NCBI RefSeq assembly: GCF_051020985.1
Contig: NW_027475143.1
Coordinates: 1,922,001-1,986,000, forward strand
Length of the DNA: 64,000 nt
Reading direction: 5' to 3'
Source: Nomia melanderi
Lineage: Eukaryota; Arthropoda; Insecta; Hymenoptera; Halictidae
Shown: piece after piece, positions 49,684 through 60,757 of the stretch
Layout: every line of letters starts with the position of its first letter
Numbering within the stretch: position 1 is the stretch's first letter
The notes under the pieces: model-generated
What the model was told of the DNA's origin: nothing
The model's input: the letters and a program-made list of their open reading frames with translations, nothing else
The model's database searches: none
Translations under genes and position numbers: made by a program

Positions 49684-52481
49684 TTAGAGATAGCGTAATA
49701 AACCAAAGTGCATTGTCTGTAGGAGGCCCTGGCGCATGAATCTGTGCAGCGGGAACGACCTCGGACCACCAGGGGCCGAGAAAACCACCGTCTCATGGGG
49801 CCGGACGCTCAGGGTCGGGGAAAAATCAAATATATATCTGGCGATATCTCGGGTGCTATTACAGATAGCGCAATAAATCAAAGTGCCTTATCTGTAGGAG
49901 GGCCTAGCGCATGAATCTGTGCAGCGGGATCGACCTCGGACCACCAGGGGCCGAGATAACCACCGACACATGGGGCGGAGACTCAGGGTCGGGGAAAAAT
50001 CCAATATATATCTGGTGATATCTCGGGTGCTATTACAGATAGCGCGATAAATCAAAGTGCATTGTCTGTAGGAGGCACAGGCGAATGAGTCTGTGCAGCA
50101 GGAACGACCTCGAACCACCAGGGGCCGAGAAAATTACAGATATTCGGAATCCGTCACCCAAGGTCATGTGAAAATCCAGCATATATCTGGTGATATTTCG
50201 GGTGCTATTATAGATAGCGCAATAAACCAAAGTGAATTATCTGCAGTAGGCCCTGGCGCATGCATCTGTGCAGCGGGAACGACCTCGGACAACCAGGGGC
50301 CGAGAAAGCCACAGTCTCATGGGGCTGGACACTCAGGGTTAGGAAAAAATCCAATATATATCTGGTGATATCTCGGGTGCTATTACAGATAGTACAATAA
50401 ATCAAAGTGCACTGTCTGTAGGAGGCCCTGGCTCATGAATCTGTGCAGCGGGAACGACCTCGGACCACCAGGGGCCGAGAAAACCATCGTCTCATGGGGA
50501 CGGACACTCAGGGTCTGGCGAAAATCCACTATATATCTGGTGATATCTCGGGTGCTATTAGAGATAGCGCAATAAACCCAACTGCATTGTCTGTAGGAGG
50601 CCCTGGCGCATGAATCTGTGCAGCGGGAGCGACCTCTGACCACAAGGGGCCGAGAAAACCACCGTCTCATGGGGCCGGACACTCAGGGTCGAGGAAAAAT
50701 CCAATATATATCTGGTGATATCTCGGGTGCTATTACAGATAGCGCAATAAATCTAAGTGCATTGTCTGTAGGAGGCCCTGGCGCATGAATCTGTGCAGCG
50801 GGAACGACCTCGGGCCACCAGGGGCTGAGAAAACGACCGTCTCATGGGGCCGGACACTCAGGGTCAGTGAAAAATCCAATATATATCTGGTGATATCTCG
50901 GCTGCTATGTCAGATAGCGCAATAAATCAAAGTGCATTGTCTGTAGGAGGCCCTGGCGCATGAATCTGTGCAGCGGGAACGACCTCGGACCTCCAGGGGC
51001 CGAGACAACCACCGTCTCATGGGGCCGGACACTCAGGGTCAGGGTAAAATCCAATATATATCTGGTGATATCTCGGGTGCTATTACAGATAGCGCAATAA
51101 ATCAATGTGCATTGTCTGTAGGAGGCCCTGGCGCATGAATCTGTGCAGCGGGAACGACCTCGGACCACCAGGGGCCGAAAAAACCACAGTCTCATGGGGC
51201 CGGACACTCAGGGTCAGGGTAAAATCCAATATATATCTGGTGATATCTCGGGTGCGATTACAGATAGCGCAATAAATCATAGTGCATTGTCTGTAGGAGG
51301 CCCTGGCGCATGAATCTGTGCAGTGGGAACGACCTCGGACCACCAGGGGCCGAGAAAACGACCGTCTCATGGGGCCGGACACTCAGGGTCAGTGAAAAAT
51401 CCAATATATATCTGGTGATATCTCGGCTGCTATTACAGATAGCGCAATAAATCAAAGTGCATTGTCAGTAGGAGGCCCTGCCGCATGAATCTGTGCAGCG
51501 GGAACGACCTCGGACGACCAGGGGCCGAGAAAACAACAGTCTCATGGGGCCGGACACTCAGGGTCAGGGGAAAATCCAATATATATCGGGTGATATCTCG
51601 CGTGCTATTAGAGATAGCGCAATAAACCAAAGTGCATTGTCTGTAGGAGACACTGGCGCATGAACCTGTGCAGCGGGAACGACCTCGGACCACCAAGGGC
51701 CGAGAAAACGACCGTCTCATGGGGCCGGACGCTCAGGGTCAGGGAAAAATCCATTATATATCTGGTGTTATATCGGGTACCATTAGAGATAGCGCGATAA
51801 ATCAAAGTGCATTGTCTGCAGGAGGCCCTGACGCATGAGTCTGTGCAGCGGGAACGACCTCGGACCACCAGGGCCGAGAAAACCACAGTCTCATGGGGCC
51901 GAGAACTCAGGGTCAGGCAAAAATCCAATATATATCTGGTGATATCTCGGGTGCTATTACACATAGCGCATTAAACCAACGCGCATTGTCTGTAGGAGGC
52001 CATGGCGCATGAATCTGTGCAGCGGGAACGACCTCGGACCACCAGGGGCCGATAAAACCACCGTCTCATGGGGCCGGACACTCAGGGTCAGGGGAAAATC
52101 CAATACATATCTGGTGATATCTCGGGTGCTATTACAGATAGCGCAATAAATCAAAGTGCATTGTCTGTAGGAGGCCCTGGCGCATGAATCTGTGCAGCGG
52201 GAACGACCTCCGACCACCAGGGGCCGAGAAAACCACAGTCTCATGGGGCCGGACATTCAGGGTCAGGGGAAAATCCAATATATATCTGGTGATATCTCGG
52301 GTGCTATTAGAGATAGCGCAATAAACCAAAGTGAATTATCTGCAGGAGGCCCTGGCGCATGCATCTGTGCAGCGGGAACGACCTCGAACCACCAGGGGCC
52401 GAGAAAACCACCGTCTCATGGGGCCGGACACTCAGGGTCTGGGGAAAATCCAGTATGTATCTGGTGATATCTCGGGTGCTA
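49684..52481 (+). repeat. 16-monomer higher-order unit, copy 1 (2,798 bp)
   Basis: It is repeated at 52,482 and 55,279. Marker monomers in order: AAATCAAATATATATCTGGC, GTGCCTTATCTGTAGGAGGG, CCGACACATGGGGCGGAGAC (1 bp short), X (50,088-50,262), GATAGTACAATAAATC, CCATCGTCTCATGGGGACGG, GGGAGCGACCTCTGACC, CGGGCCACCAGGGGCTGAG, GTGCGATTACAG, GTGCAGTGGGAACG, ATATCGGGTGATATCTCGCG, the c/d monomers near 51,750-52,010, and a GCATGCATC monomer. The two bases missing from 16 x 175 come from the short monomers. Confidence 0.88.
50088..50262 (+). repeat. X monomer 7
   Basis: X core as at 19,283, in copy 1 of the 16-monomer unit; preceded by GGCACAGGCGAATGAG instead of GGCACTGGCGAATGAG. Confidence 0.92.
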
Positions 52482-55278
52482 TTAGAGATAGCGTAATAAA
52501 CCAAAGTGCATTGTCTGTAGGAGGCCCTGGCGCATGAATCTGTGCAGCGGGAACGACCTCGGACCACCAGGGGCCGAGAAAACCACCGTCTCATGGGGCC
52601 GGACGCTCAGGGTCGGGGAAAAATCAAATATATATCTGGCGATATCTCGGGTGCTATTACAGATAGCGCAATAAATCAAAGTGCCTTATCTGTAGGAGGG
52701 CCTAGCGCATGAATCTGTGCAGCGGGATCGACCTCGGACCACCAGGGGCCGAGATAACCACCGACACATGGGGCGGAGACTCAGGGTCGGGGAAAAATCC
52801 AATATATATCTGGTGATATCTCGGGTGCTATTACAGATAGCGCGATAAATCAAAGTGCATTGTCTGTAGGAGGCACAGGCGAATGAGTCTGTGCAGCAGG
52901 AACGACCTCGAACCACCAGGGGCCGAGAAAATTACAGATATTCGGAATCCGTCACCCAAGGTCATGTGAAAATCCAGCATATATCTGGTGATATTTCGGG
53001 TGCTATTATAGATAGCGCAATAAACCAAAGTGAATTATCTGCAGTAGGCCCTGGCGCATGCATCTGTGCAGCGGGAACGACCTCGGACAACCAGGGGCCG
53101 AGAAAGCCACAGTCTCATGGGGCTGGACACTCAGGGTTAGGAAAAAATCCAATATATATCTGGTGATATCTCGGGTGCTATTACAGATAGTACAATAAAT
53201 CAAAGTGCACTGTCTGTAGGAGGCCCTGGCTCATGAATCTGTGCAGCGGGAACGACCTCGGACCACCAGGGGCCGAGAAAACCATCGTCTCATGGGGACG
53301 GACACTCAGGGTCTGGCGAAAATCCACTATATATCTGGTGATATCTCGGGTGCTATTAGAGATAGCGCAATAAACCCAACTGCATTGTCTGTAGGAGGCC
53401 CTGGCGCATGAATCTGTGCAGCGGGAGCGACCTCTGACCACAAGGGGCCGAGAAAACCACCGTCTCATGGGGCCGGACACTCAGGGTCGAGGAAAAATCC
53501 AATATATATCTGGTGATATCTCGGGTGCTATTACAGATAGCGCAATAAATCTAAGTGCATTGTCTGTAGGAGGCCCTGGCGCATGAATCTGTGCAGCGGG
53601 AACGACCTCGGGCCACCAGGGGCTGAGAAAACGACCGTCTCATGGGGCCGGACACTCAGGGTCAGTGAAAAATCCAATATATATCTGGTGATATCTCGGC
53701 TGCTATGTCAGATAGCGCAATAAATCAAAGTGCATTGTCTGTAGGAGGCCCTGGCGCATGAATCTGTGCAGCGGGAACGACCTCGGACCTCCAGGGGCCG
53801 AGACAACCACCGTCTCATGGGGCCGGACACTCAGGGTCAGGGTAAAATCCAATATATATCTGGTGATATCTCGGGTGCTATTACAGATAGCGCAATAAAT
53901 CAATGTGCATTGTCTGTAGGAGGCCCTGGCGCATGAATCTGTGCAGCGGGAACGACCTCGGACCACCAGGGGCCGAAAAAACCACAGTCTCATGGGGCCG
54001 GACACTCAGGGTCAGGGTAAAATCCAATATATATCTGGTGATATCTCGGGTGCGATTACAGATAGCGCAATAAATCATAGTGCATTGTCTGTAGGAGGCC
54101 CTGGCGCATGAATCTGTGCAGTGGGAACGACCTCGGACCACCAGGGGCCGAGAAAACGACCGTCTCATGGGGCCGGACACTCAGGGTCAGTGAAAAATCC
54201 AATATATATCTGGTGATATCTCGGCTGCTATTACAGATAGCGCAATAAATCAAAGTGCATTGTCAGTAGGAGGCCCTGCCGCATGAATCTGTGCAGCGGG
54301 AACGACCTCGGACGACCAGGGGCCGAGAAAACAACAGTCTCATGGGGCCGGACACTCAGGGTCAGGGGAAAATCCAATATATATCGGGTGATATCTCGCG
54401 TGCTATTAGAGATAGCGCAATAAACCAAAGTGCATTGTCTGTAGGAGACACTGGCGCATGAACCTGTGCAGCGGGAACGACCTCGGACCACCAAGGGCCG
54501 AGAAAACGACCGTCTCATGGGGCCGGACGCTCAGGGTCAGGGAAAAATCCATTATATATCTGGTGTTATATCGGGTACCATTAGAGATAGCGCGATAAAT
54601 CAAAGTGCATTGTCTGCAGGAGGCCCTGACGCATGAGTCTGTGCAGCGGGAACGACCTCGGACCACCAGGGCCGAGAAAACCACAGTCTCATGGGGCCGA
54701 GAACTCAGGGTCAGGCAAAAATCCAATATATATCTGGTGATATCTCGGGTGCTATTACACATAGCGCATTAAACCAACGCGCATTGTCTGTAGGAGGCCA
54801 TGGCGCATGAATCTGTGCAGCGGGAACGACCTCGGACCACCAGGGGCCGATAAAACCACCGTCTCATGAGGCCGGACACTCAGGGTCAGGGGAAAATCCA
54901 ATACATATCTGGTGATATCTCGGGTGCTATTACAGATAGCGCAATAAATCAAAGTGCATTGTCTGTAGGAGGCCCTGGCGCATGAATCTGTTCAGCGGGA
55001 ACGACCTCGGATCACCAGGGGCCGAGAAAACCACCGATACATGGGGCCGGACACTCAGGGTCGAGGAAAAATCCAATATATATCTGGTGATATCTCGGGT
55101 GCTATTAGAGATAGCGCGATAAATCAAAGTGAATTATCTGCAGGAGGCCCTGGCGCATGCATCTGTGCAGCGGGAACGACCTCGAACCACCAGGGGCCGA
55201 GAAAACCACCGTCTCATGGGGCCGGCACTCAGGGTCTGGGGAAAATCCAGTATGTATCTGGTGATATCTCGGGTGCTA
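52482..55278 (+). repeat. 16-monomer higher-order unit, copy 2 (2,797 bp)
   Basis: It matches copy 1 at +2,798 bp up to about 54,955. The monomers from 54,956 to 55,278 instead follow the 44.6-45.0 kb and 49.4-49.7 kb type (GTTCAGCGGGAACG, CCGATACATGGGG, CCGGCACTCAGG), so about two monomers were replaced from another block. A point difference is CATGAGGCCGG near 54,867. Confidence 0.85.
52886..53060 (+). repeat. X monomer 8
   Basis: X core in copy 2 of the 16-monomer unit, 2,798 bp after X monomer 7. Confidence 0.92.
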
Positions 55279-57185
55279 TTAGAGATAGCGTAATAAACCA
55301 AAGTGCATTGTCTGTAGGAGGCCCTGGCGCATGAATCTGTGCAGCGGGAACGACCTCGGACCACCAGGGGCCGAGAAAACCACCGTCTCATGGGGCCGGA
55401 CGCTCAGGGTCGGGGAAAAATCAAATATATATCTGGCGATATCTCGGGTGCTATTACAGATAGCGCAATAAATCAAAGTGCCTTATCTGTAGGAGGGCCT
55501 AGCGCATGAATCTGTGCAGCGGGATCGACCTCGGACCACCAGGGGCCGAGATAACCACCGACACATGGGGCGGAGACTCAGGGTCGGGGAAAAATCCAAT
55601 ATATATCTGGTGATATCTCGGGTGCTATTACAGATAGCGCGATAAATCAAAGTGCATTGTCTGTAGGAGGCACAGGCGAATGAGTCTGTGCAGCAGGAAC
55701 GACCTCGAACCACCAGGGGCCGAGAAAATTACAGATATTCGGAATCCGTCACCCAAGGTCATGTGAAAATCCAGCATATATCTGGTGATATTTCGGGTGC
55801 TATTATAGATAGCGCAATAAACCAAAGTGAATTATCTGCAGTAGGCCCTGGCGCATGCATCTGTGCAGCGGGAACGACCTCGGACAACCAGGGGCCGAGA
55901 AAGCCACAGTCTCATGGGGCTGGACACTCAGGGTTAGGAAAAAATCCAATATATATCTGGTGATATCTCGGGTGCTATTACAGATAGTACAATAAATCAA
56001 AGTGCACTGTCTGTAGGAGGCCCTGGCTCATGAATCTGTGCAGCGGGAACGACCTCGGACCACCAGGGGCCGAGAAAACCATCGTCTCATGGGGACGGAC
56101 ACTCAGGGTCTGGCGAAAATCCACTATATATCTGGTGATATCTCGGGTGCTATTAGAGATAGCGCAATAAACCCAACTGCATTGTCTGTAGGAGGCCCTG
56201 GCGCATGAATCTGTGCAGCGGGAGCGACCTCTGACCACAAGGGGCCGAGAAAACCACCGTCTCATGGGGCCGGACACTCAGGGTCGAGGAAAAATCCAAT
56301 ATATATCTGGTGATATCTCGGGTGCTATTACAGATAGCGCAATAAATCTAAGTGCATTGTCTGTAGGAGGCCCTGGCGCATGAATCTGTGCAGCGGGAAC
56401 GACCTCGGGCCACCAGGGGCTGAGAAAACGACCGTCTCATGGGGCCGGACACTCAGGGTCAGTGAAAAATCCAATATATATCTGGTGATATCTCGGCTGC
56501 TATGTCAGATAGCGCAATAAATCAAAGTGCATTGTCTGTAGGAGGCCCTGGCGCATGAATCTGTGCAGCGGGAACGACCTCGGACCTCCAGGGGCCGAGA
56601 CAACCACCGTCTCATGGGGCCGGACACTCAGGGTCAGGGTAAAATCCAATATATATCTGGTGATATCTCGGGTGCTATTACAGATAGCGCAATAAATCAA
56701 TGTGCATTGTCTGTAGGAGGCCCTGGCGCATGAATCTGTGCAGCGGGAACGACCTCGGACCACCAGGGGCCGAAAAAACCACAGTCTCATGGGGCCGGAC
56801 ACTCAGGGTCAGGGTAAAATCCAATATATATCTGGTGATATCTCGGGTGCGATTACAGATAGCGCAATAAATCATAGTGCATTGTCTGTAGGAGGCCCTG
56901 GCGCATGAATCTGTGCAGTGGGAACGACCTCGGACCACCAGGGGCCGAGAAAACGACCGTCTCATGGGGCCGGACACTCAGGGTCAGTGAAAAATCCAAT
57001 ATATATCTGGTGATATCTCGGCTGCTATTACAGATAGCGCAATAAATCAAAGTGCATTGTCAGTAGGAGGCCCTGGCGCATGAATCTGTGCAGCGGGAAC
57101 GACCTCGGACGACCAGGGGCCGAGAAAACAACAGTCTCATGGGGCCGGACACTCAGGGTCAGGGGAAAATCCAATATATATCTGG
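55279..57185 (+). repeat. 16-monomer higher-order unit, copy 3, truncated (about 1,907 bp)
   Basis: It matches copy 2 at +2,797 bp, including X at 55,683-55,857. The match ends at about 57,185, where ATATCTGGTGATATCTCGGG stands in place of the ATATCGGGTGATATCTCGCG of copies 1 and 2. A private change is GGCCCTGGCGC at 57,070, where the other copies have GGCCCTGCCGC. Confidence 0.85.
55683..55857 (+). repeat. X monomer 9
   Basis: X core in copy 3 of the 16-monomer unit, 2,797 bp after X monomer 8. Confidence 0.92.
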
Positions 57186-58076
57186 TGATATCTCGGGTGC
57201 TATTAGAGATAGCGCAATAAACCAAAGTGAATTATCTGCAGGAGGCCCTGGCGCATGAATTTGTGCCACGGGAACGACCTCGGACCACCAGGGGCCGAGA
57301 AAACCACAGTCTCATGGGGCCGGACACTCAGGGTCAGGGAAAAATCCATTATATATCTGGTGATATATCGGGTGCCATTAGAGATAGCGCGATAAATCAA
57401 AGTGCATTGTCTGCAGGAGGCCCTGACGCATGAATCTGTGCAGCGGGAACGACCTCGGACCGCCAGGGCCGAGAGAACCACAGTCTCATAGGGCCGAGAT
57501 CTCAGGGTCAGGCAAAAATCCAATACATATCTGGTGATATCTCGGGTGCTATTACAGATAGCGCAATAAATCAAAGTGCATTGTCTGTAGGAGGCCCTGG
57601 CGCATGAATCTGTGCAGCGGGAACGACCTCGGACCACCAGGGGCCGAAAAAACCACAGTCTCATGGGGCCGGACACTCAGGGTCAGGGTAAAATCCAATA
57701 TATATCTGGTGATATCTCGGGTGCTATTACAGATAGCGCGATAAATCAAAGTGCATTGTCTGTAGGAGGCACAGGCGAATGAGTCTGTGCAGCAGGAACG
57801 ACCTCGAACCACCAGGGGCCGAGAAAATTACAGATATTCGGAATCCGTCACCCAAGGTCATGTGAAAATCCAGCATATATCTGGTGATATTTCGGGTGCT
57901 ATTATAGATAGCGCAATAAACCAAAGTGAATTATCTGCAGGAGGCCCTGGCGCATGAATCTGTGCAGCGGGAACGACCTCGGACCACCAGGGGCCGAGAA
58001 AACGACCGCCTCATGGGGCCGGACTCTCAGGGTCAGTGAAAAATCCAATATATATGTGGTGATATCTCGGGTGCTA
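57186..58076 (+). repeat. Transition segment with c-type monomers and the last X
   Basis: It contains ATTTGTGCCACGGG near 57,259, c-type monomers (ATTATATATCTGGTGATATA, CCCTGACGCATGA, GACCGCCAGGGCCGAGAG, GCCGAGATCTCAGG near 57,350-57,520), one common monomer and the last X monomer (57,782-57,956). The longest open frame of the window, 157 codons on the minus strand at 57,203-57,676, lies here. It arises because the 1-bp-short CCAGGGCC monomer shifts the frame past a recurrent stop. It has no coding features. Confidence 0.75.
57782..57956 (+). repeat. X monomer 10, last in window
   Basis: X core 2,099 bp after X monomer 9. Its 3' end is joined to an ordinary B end (TCTGCAGGAGGCCC) rather than the TCTGCAGTAGGCCC of the other X copies. 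No X occurs from here to the window end. Confidence 0.9.
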
Positions 58077-59008
58077 TTACAGATAGCGCAATAAACCAAA
58101 GTGAATTATCTGCAGGAGGCCCTGGCGCATGAATCTGTGCAGCGGGAACGACCTCGGAACACCAGGGGCCGAGAAAACTACCGTCTCATGGGGCCGGTCA
58201 CTCAGGGTCAGTGAAAAATCCAATATATATCTGCTGATATCTCGGGTGCTATTAGAGATAGCACAATAAACCAAAGTGAATTATCTGCAGGAGGCCCTGG
58301 CGCATGAATCTGTGCAGCGGGAACGACATCGGACCACCAGGGGCCGAGAAAACGACCGTCTCATGGGGCCGGACACTCAGGGTCAGTGAAAAATCCAATA
58401 TATATATCTGCTGATATCTCGGGTGCTATTACAGATAGCGCAATAAATCAAAGTGAATTATCTGCAGGAGGTCCTGGCGCATGAATCTGTGCAGCGGGAA
58501 CGACCTCGGACCACCAGGGGCCGAGAAAACGACCGTCTCATGGGGCCGGACACTCAGGGTCAGTGAAAAATCCAATATATATCTGCTGATATCTCGGGTG
58601 CTATTACAGATAGCGCAATAAATCAAAGTTCATTGTCTGTAGGAGGCCCTGGCGCATGAATCTGTGCAGCGGGAACGACCTCGGACCACCAGGGGCCGAG
58701 AAAACCACAGTCTCATGGGGCCGGACACACAGGGTCAGGGGAAAATCCAATATATATCTGGTGATATCTCGGGTGCTATTAGAGATATCGCAATAAACCA
58801 AAGTGAATTATCTGCGGGAGGCCCTGGCGCATGAATCTGTGCAGCGGGAACGACCTGGGACCACCAGGGGACGAGAAAACGACCGTCTCATGGGGCCGGA
58901 CACTCAGGGTCAGTGAAAAATCCAATATATATCTGCTGATATCTCGGGTGCTGTTACAGATAGCGCAATAAATCAAAGTGCATTGTCAGTAGGAGGCCCT
59001 GGCGCATG
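58077..59008 (+). repeat. Partial leading copy of the 9-monomer unit
   Basis: Bases 58,429-59,008 match 60,178-60,757 at +1,749 bp. The monomer at 58,077-58,274 matches 60,003 at +1,926 bp, so one extra monomer (about 58,300-58,430, with a 2-bp AT expansion ATATATATATCTGCTG) is present here. Loop variant ATATCTGCTGATATC becomes common from this point on. Confidence 0.8.
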
Positions 59009-60757
59009 AATCTGTACTGCGGGAACGACCCCGGACCACCAGGGGCGAGACAACCACCTTCTCATGGGGCCGGACACTCAGGGTCAGGGAAAAATCCAAT
59101 ATATATCTGGTGATATCTCGGGTGCTATTACAGATAGCGCAATAAACCAAAGTGAATTATCTGCAGGAGGCCCTGGCGCATGAATCTGTGCAGCGGGAAC
59201 GACATCGGACCACCAGGGGCCGAGAAAACGACCGTCTCATGGGGCCGGACACTCAGGGTCAGTGAAAAATCCAATATATATCTGCTGATATCTCGGGAGC
59301 TATTACAGATAGCGCAAGAAATCAAAGTGCATAGTCTGTAGGAGGCCCTGGCGCATGAATCTGTGCAGCGGGAACGACCTCGGACCACCAGGGGCCGAGA
59401 AAACCACAGTCTCATGGGCCCGGACACTCAGGGTCAGGGGAAAATCCAATATATATCTGGTGATATCTCGGGTGCTATTAGAGATAGCGCAATAAACCAA
59501 AGTGAATTATCTGCGGGAGGCCCTGGCGCATGAATCTGTGCAGCGGGAACGACTTCGGACCACCAGGGGCCGAAAAAACCACAGTCTCATGGGGCCGGAC
59601 ACTCAGGGTCAGGGGAAAATCCAATATATATCTGGTGATATCTCGGGTGCTATTACAGATAGCGCAATAAACCAAAGTGAATTATCTGCAGGAGGCCCTG
59701 GCGAATGAATCTGTGCAGCGGGAACGACATCGGACCACCAGGGGCCGAGAAAACGACCGTCTCATGGGGCCGGACACTCAGGGTCAGTGAAAAATCCAAT
59801 ATATATCTGCTGATATCTCGGGTGCTATTACAGATAGCGCAATAAATCAAAGTGCATAGTCTGTAGGAGGCCCTGGCGCATGAATCTGTGCAGCGGGAAC
59901 GACCTCGGACAACCAGGGGCCGAGAAAACCACAGTCTCATGGGGCCGGACACTCAGGGTCAGGGGAAAATCCAATATATATCTGGTGATATCTCGGGTGC
60001 TATTAGAGATAGCGCAATAAACCAAAGTGAAACATCTGCGGGAGGCCCTGGCGCATGAATCTGTGCAGCGGGAACGACCTCGGAACACCAGGGGCCGAGA
60101 AAACTACCGTCTCATGGGGCCGGTCACTCAGGGTCAGTGAAAAATCCAATATATATCTGCTGATATCTCGGGTGCTATTAGAGATAGCGCAATAAACCAA
60201 AGTGAATTATCTGCAGGAGGTCCTGGCGCATGAATCTGTGCAGCGGGAACGACCTCGGACCACCAGGGGCCGAGAAAACGACCGTCTCATGGGGCCGGAC
60301 ACTCAGGGTCAGTGAAAAATCCAATATATATCTGCTGATATCTCGGGTGCTATTACAGATAGCGCAATAAATCAAAGTTCATTGTCTGTAGGAGGCCCTG
60401 GCGCATGAATCTGTGCAGCGGGAACGACCTCGGACCACCAGGGGCCGAGAAAACCACAGTCTCATGGGGCCGGACACACAGGGTCAGGGGAAAATCCAAT
60501 ATATATCTGGTGATATCTCGGGTGCTATTAGAGATATCGCAATAAACCAAAGTGAATTATCTGCGGGAGGCCCTGGCGCATGAATCTGTGCAGCGGGAAC
60601 GACCTGGGACCACCAGGGGCCGAGAAAACGACCGTCTCATGGGGCCGGACACTCAGGGTCAGTGAAAAATCCAATATATATCTGCTGATATCTCGGGTGC
60701 TGTTACAGATAGCGCAATAAATCAAAGTGCATTGTCAGTAGGAGGCCCTGGCGCATG
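59009..60757 (+). repeat. Terminal higher-order unit, 10-monomer version (1,749 bp)
   Basis: It starts with a Y monomer (59,009-59,182). The following monomer, 59,183-59,357 (GAACGACATCGG, GCAAGAAATCAAAG, GCATAGTCTG), is missing from the later copies. The remaining monomers match the next unit at +1,574 bp (59,502/61,076, 60,003/61,577). Confidence 0.9.
59183..59357 (+). repeat. Extra monomer of the 10-monomer terminal unit
   Basis: It is present after the Y monomer at 59,009 but absent after the Y monomers at 60,758 and 62,332, where the next monomer directly matches 59,358. It resembles the monomer at 59,708 (both GAACGACATCGG and ATCTGCTGATATC), three monomers downstream. It carries GCAAGAAATC in place of GCAATAAATC. 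Confidence 0.85.
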
